NCBI RefSeq assembly: GCF_030272615.1
Contig: NC_081412.1
Location: 100,997,796-101,061,795 of the forward strand
DNA from: Cryptomeria japonica
Taxonomy: Eukaryota > Streptophyta > Pinopsida > Cupressales > Cupressaceae
DNA: 64,000 bases
Direction of reading: 5' to 3'
The translations under genes were made by a program, and so were the position numbers. A model generated the notes under the pieces. The model had not been told where the DNA came from, searched no databases, and saw only the letters and a list, made by a program, of their open reading frames with translations. This document shows positions 59,207-64,000 of the stretch, piece after piece. The first letter of the stretch is position 1; the number at the start of each line of letters is the position of its first letter.

Positions 59207-61795
59207 TCATGACAATAAAGAGTAAAAATTCTCAAAAGGAGATTTAAAGTTTTGCATAAAATTCTTCATGTCTGAAGACCATGAATCAAGAAGTGAGGAA
59301 TAAATTTCACTCTCAGTCTTCATCTGGAAGGCTAATTCTTCCATTGCATCAATAGTGCTCATCTCTTGTGTTACAATAATAGCTTCCAAGTTCAAGAAGC
59401 ACTTCTGAAGAACCTGCAATTTTGGTAATAGAAGCAACTGGAGCTCCTGCAGATCTCTGAGTCAAGCTTTGCAATCTAATGCTGGTGAGTATGAACAGTC
59501 TGTCCATACACTGTGAACATATCATATAGCAATTTGAAGTTGCCGATATAGTTATGTAACTCCGATTGGAGTTGACTCTTATGTTTCAGAGCATCTTCAC
59601 AAAATAGGTGAGGTTGGTAGATTTTGCTCAAGAGTAGGTTACCTTCATCCATAGCTGAACTTATATAATCCTTTCGCTTAAGCAACTTTGCTTTGTCTAC
59701 ATCCATTTTCTTTACTAATGAAACTTTCAGAGCTTTTTCATGCTTCTTCTTTGCAGAAATTGAGGCAGAATCTTCTATAGATTGTACTTGATCATCTACT
59801 ACTGTGCAAAGAAGTTTTAGCTTAGCCAATGAGGAATCTATACTGGGAAGGTTAGTACCGAGGATTAGATTGGAAAGAGTGTCAATAGAAAACTGGATGA
59901 CACCCTATTCTTTCTTTTTCCTCAGTTCTTCCAATCTGACCTGCGCTAGTTGAATGCTCCTCAGTAGCTCACTTTCATCAACCGATTGAGTTAGATAGGC
60001 AAGAGTCAAATTGGTGGGACCAGTGAGATCAAACTGCTTGGCTAGATCTCTAGTTGCCTTAGGTGTCTGTCCTCCTTCCTTTGCCTTGATCTCCTCTTTT
60101 CTTTTCTTCTCCTCTTCTTCTTTTTCCTGGGCTACCTTTGCGGCTTTCTCTTTCTCCTCTTCCACTCTCCTCTCCTCTTCTTCTTTCTTCCGCTCTTCTT
60201 CCCTCTTTTTCTCCTCTTCCTTTTTCTTCTTTGCTTCCTCCTTCTTCTCTTCTTCCTTCCTCTTCTTCTCTTCTTCCTTCTTCTTCTCCTTCTCTTGTCT
60301 TGATTTCTCTGCTTGCTCTTTCTCTTGTTTTTCTTTCTCTAGTTTCTCTTTTGCCGCTTTCTCATCTTTTTCTTTCTCCACTATCTCCTTTTCAACTTTC
60401 TCCTTATCTGGAGTGGTATCCTCAATATCTAGTGCATCAACATCAATAGGGTCATTTTGTTCTGCTATTCTTTCAGCTAGATTGTCGAAGATTTCATCCG
60501 GTTTGGCTGTGGATAGGTCAAGCTCTTGCTCAGCCTGTCGATTAGCTTCAGATACTTTTTGCATTTTGACAGCTGCCTTAACCTGTAGATGGATGTCTTT
60601 TTCCACTTTAGAAGTTTTGCCTCTAAGTAGCTGAAGTCTTCTTCTTTGCATGAAGAAGATGCCTTTGTACTTATCAATAATCTCAAACAATTCTGAATTT
60701 GAGGCATCTGAAAATATTGAGCAAAAATTTTCTCCCTGATTTCTTGTTCCTTTTCAATGGCAATGTGCCATTTATTGTCCAAAGAATCATATAAAGATTT
60801 ATAAGTAACTGATTTAATATTGGTAGGTGACCAATCATTATTACATAAATATTTAATAAGTTCTTGTTCAACATCCTCCTTTTCACTATCATTGAAATCA
60901 TCAAAATATTCTTTTAAATCATCAAGAACTTTCCTTCTAATATTCTTTATGGTCCTTTGACAATGTGTCATAGTCTTGTAAGAGGAAATATCTGTATTTA
61001 CCGATGCAGAGGTTGCTGGTACATTATTGGTTGACTTTGTCTTCTTTCTCGATTGCCTTGTCTTCTTCATTTCTACCTCCGGTTTAGTGCCTTGTGAATC
61101 CAATGAGTTATTCCTGGTTTTTCTCTTCCTTTCAAATACCTTTGGAGAAATAGCCTCTAGTTTCTTTTTAGCTAGTGACCTCCTGGTCACTTTAGGGCTG
61201 GCAGCAGATGTAACTGGTGCCGATGTTGATGACACTACTTTACTCTTTTTTTGCTTTGGTACCTCAATAGGTTTGATCCTCTCGAAGTAAGTACCGGTCT
61301 TCTTCTTCTTTGGATCCAGTGGTGAAGCAAGTAGGGTAGAGGCATACCCTATGAGTATATCATTTACCACTTCATATCCCATAGGCTTAACTTCATCTTC
61401 TTTGGGCTCAACCGCTTGCATTATGCAATGATTTGTTTTGATTATGAAACAAATGTCATCTTCATAATTTTTAACTAGATTACCAGATATTCTCATTCTC
61501 TGGTTCATGTTTAGTTTGAACTCATCAAAATACCTATTCAAAGTTTCTGGATACATAGTTCCCACTACTTGTACTCTCCTTTATTTGTTCGAAAATTGGT
61601 AGGTCACTCGACCATTGAACATCACCAACTCTAGGAAAATATCCTTGAAAAAAGAAAAATAAACTGACAAGCAGTTGACCAAACTTAAACCTCAGGATTT
61701 TGTCTACTTTGATCAACTTCAGGTTCTCCATGAGTTGTTTCTGCATGCAGGTACATAAGTCACATTTTGCATTCTCCTTGATCATCCTATAAGCA
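59207..61795 (-). pseudogene. Sirevirus-like third ORF (env-like position), C-terminal part with a Lys/Glu coiled coil
   Basis: Continues the ORF that starts at 63950, after the solo LTR. Minus-strand order: a hydrophobic patch FGQLLVSLFFFFQGYFP near 61.65 kb; a frame change at about 61.56 kb; the frame 60477-61565 with a basic stretch (RRSLAKKKLEAI, ERKRKTRNN); another frame change near 60.7 kb; then 59905-60690 with about 110 residues of nearly uninterrupted Lys/Glu/Arg (plus 60072-60411), a strong single-helix or coiled coil. A TAG at 59905-59907 interrupts the same frame, which goes on to 59476; the end (59207-59437) is shifted again. The position between pol and the 3' LTR matches the env-like ORF of some Sireviruses. 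The function is unknown; I do not claim an envelope role. Confidence 0.6.
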
Positions 61796-61800
61796 ACATG

Positions 61801-63357
61801 TGTTGGCATTATGTGAACCGGTATGAGGACATAATGATATTGTATGTTGTCATTGATGTCAATATGTGATATGATGTGAACCGGCATATGTGATATGTGA
61901 GAAGAGAGAACCGACATATGTGTGAATGGGTATATATGCCAAAGTGAAGCAGTATATTTTTCAAGGTGAACCGACATGTAGCTATGGGAACCGACACATG
62001 GAAGCATTGTATGACTACCGGTTGGTAGGTAGTTTCCACTTCAGGATTTCTGGTTGGAGTAGCTTAAGCGTGTGTGGCTCAATCGGTGATCTTCATGTGA
62101 TGAGTTAGCAGTATAACGGAGAACAGATCGTGTTGCCACATAAGCCCTGTGCGCGTGAAGGATCTTGCATGAAGAAGACTATCCCTATCCACCTTGGGAA
62201 TGTGTGAAGTTTGTCAAATGGTGATAATGCGTGATGGGTTATCAGCCGCCATGAAATCGGTGGATAATGGACGATGGAGAATGTCTTGAGATCAATTCAA
62301 GATTGTTGCATTTAATGCAGTATGATTCAATGGTCAGGATTGAACTGTTTGAATTGCTTAATCTAACAAGTTTAGGGTTTAGCTACCGACCTGTCTGTTT
62401 CCTATAAGGTCGATGTTGTGTTTCTTTCTAAAGTTGTTGGCAAAAGTTGTATGTGTGTATCCAAGGGAAGTGATACGTGATTCTTGCCAGACCAAAAGAG
62501 AGAAGAGATACCTGCTAAGTGAATGTGCAGAAGGTGAAGAGGAGCCAAAACGGATCTGAATTAGCATTGAGTGCTGTTACCAGATCATTGTAATTCCTGT
62601 TGATCTTTAACCACTTCAACAGTTGTGAAATCCCTTAACAGGGTAGCCTTAACCAGCTTGATACAAACCCTTTAACAGGGTAACTCAAAGTTATTGAGTT
62701 CTAGGAAGCTATAGAGCTCTGGAGATCCTTTAGCTATTGAGTTCTTGAAATCCTCTAACAAGGTAACCCTAACCAAGTTTAACCCTTAATCGGGTATTAT
62801 AGCCATCCCTTAACCGGGTGATCCCTAACAGGATCGGTTCCTAGCAGAACCTATTGTAATGTCTTTAACCGGACAAGGCTCCTAATAGAGCGGACTTCTA
62901 AAGAGTTCAACAAGCAGCTTGTGGGTATTCATCCCCATCGTGGTTTTTCCTAGTTGGGTTTCCACGTGAAAAATATGTGTGTCATGTGTGATGCTTTTAT
63001 CTTGTGATGCTTTGTTATTACCTATTAAGCATATGATGGTTCTGTGTTTTATGCCTGTCTATAAAACATATTGAACTAACTATTGTGAAGATCTGATGAT
63101 AGTTTACCTATTCATGCATGAGGGTGTAATGGTACTATAGTATTGAGCTAAGAGGAAAGCTAAGTGAGTAATTGGTTTATGATTGTTTTAGTTGTTTTGG
63201 GTCTTACCGGTTACACTCTGTTTCAACCAGTGTCACTGTTTGCCAGTCATTTGGAGTATTTGTTGTCAAACCGGTTTTGGACTGTATTTTGTCTGTATTG
63301 ATTCACCCCCCCCTCTCAGTACCGGTTTGGTACTATTCGTTCATCATTGAGTTATCA
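61801..63357 (+). mobile_element. solo LTR of a copia element with perfect target duplication
   Basis: Begins TGTTGGCATT and ends GTTATCA, 1557 bp, flanked by ACATG (61796-61800 and 63358-63362). It contains the usual landmarks: GTTGTCATTGATGTCAATATG near the start, GTTGGGTTTCCACGTG at 62954-62969 and TTCACCCCCCCCTCTCAGTACC close to the end. No internal element sequence remains, so the two LTRs recombined. The first 200 bp carry five copies of GAACCG(G/A)CA(T/C)ATG-like boxes. It cuts the minus-strand third ORF. Confidence 0.92.
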
Positions 63358-63362
63358 ACATG

Positions 63363-63950
63363 CACCACAACTATAGGAACATAATTCATTCTGCTAGCAT
63401 AGAATACTCTATACCCAATTACCATGCACACATACTTCACCAAGTCATCTTTTATGGTGTTAATAGTCATTTCCCATTGGTCTCTCACAGAACCGGTGAG
63501 CTCTATGATTTTGGTTTTGGTGATCTTGCGAAGAATGGGGACTTCCCCAACATTGCAAAAACCTGTCATGGCATGAATTACCTCTAGTGTAATATCATGG
63601 GTTCGCTTAAGGTACATCTTATCACCATGAACCCTACTTAGAATAATCCTAATGTGTTCTTCTGTAAATTCTTTGAGAAAATATATTGCATTGTGTAATT
63701 TCTTCTTCTCGATTATGCTGTATTCAAGTTTAATCTTCTTATCATCTCCACAGAAAAGACTCAGCTGGGAGTGAATCACTAGAGACCCTAGGTCTTCTAG
63801 TTCGCAATCAATATATCCTGAAACATCCCCTTCGATAATGACTTCAGTGGGAATTTGATATAGGGCATTATATTTCATCTTCTTTTTAAGAAACTCAGGT
63901 GATTCCTCAGGTTCAGTAGAACTAGAAGGGATTTTAGATGCAAAAGCCAT
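63363..63950 (-). pseudogene. Sirevirus-like third ORF, N-terminal part
   Basis: Starts at ATG 63950 (MAFASKIPSSSTEPEESPEF) and runs unbroken for about 195 codons to the solo-LTR insertion point. Recognisable text includes TLEVIHAMTGFCNVGEVP, DQWEMTINTIKDDLVKYV and GYRVFYASRMNYVPIVVV. The pattern resembles a plant transposon-associated region that I recall from ORFs of large plant retrotransposons (the type labelled putative plant transposon protein). The continuation is at 61795 and below on the same strand. Pol should lie to the right, outside the window. Confidence 0.6.
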
Positions 63951-64000
63951 ATCTAGAAGATTCCAAATGACAAGAATGTTTCAATGAGAAATACCTTCAC

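Noticed and set aside
60011-60634. 207-codon Ser/Phe-rich plus-strand frame
   Set aside because: Antisense of the Lys/Glu-rich helix of the third ORF; low complexity causes the openness.

Overview
The window is nuclear plant DNA, most probably from a gymnosperm (conifer). It is AT-rich and repeat-dense. I find only two intact host genes in 64 kb, both intronless AP2/ERF transcription factors. The rest is layered, decayed retroelements: Sirevirus-like and Tork-like Ty1/copia elements, an L1-type LINE, a tRNA-headed SINE and two copies of a miniature LTR element (TRIM), plus satellites and microsatellites. The organism call is inference from this composition; no marker gene names a species.

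Layout. 0-13.6 kb is nested copia debris on both strands: RNase H ends, several long LTRs of about 1.1-1.4 kb, a gag with four zinc knuckles split by a TRIM, and a minus-strand pol with gag, protease, integrase, RT and RNase H remnants. 13.8-20.2 kb is a 6.4-kb minus-strand L1-type LINE bounded by 12-bp target duplications. It splits an AT-rich repeat whose uninterrupted relative lies at 21.2-21.5 kb. Between the two repeat copies, at 20484-20526 (minus), is a sequence that folds as a hammerhead self-cleaving ribozyme.

22-36 kb holds the two ERF repressor genes, facing each other at 22.1 kb (+) and 35.6 kb (-). Between them are low-copy, promoter-like islands, a chimeric copia fragment and a second TRIM. 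36.1-38.7 kb carries two unrelated tandem arrays separated by a SINE. 41.5-46.4 kb is a young Tork-type copia element with target duplications; its single gag-pol frame is broken only by four amber codons. 47.1-52.2 kb is a large inverted repeat of two LTR-like 1.3-kb arms, one interrupted by 1.2 kb of degenerate coding sequence. 53.6-56.4 kb is an almost pure pyrimidine tract. 57.8-64 kb is the 3' end of a Sirevirus-like element with a third, coiled-coil-rich ORF interrupted by a solo LTR.

How the parts relate. The ERF pair shares an AP2 domain and a terminal DLNLPPP (EAR) motif, so both probably repress GCC-box genes. The mobile elements show a nesting order: TRIM inside gag, TRIM inside an LTR, LINE inside a repeat, solo LTR inside a third ORF. 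Their frames are broken mainly by TAG codons, as expected if methylated CAG sites decay to TAG.
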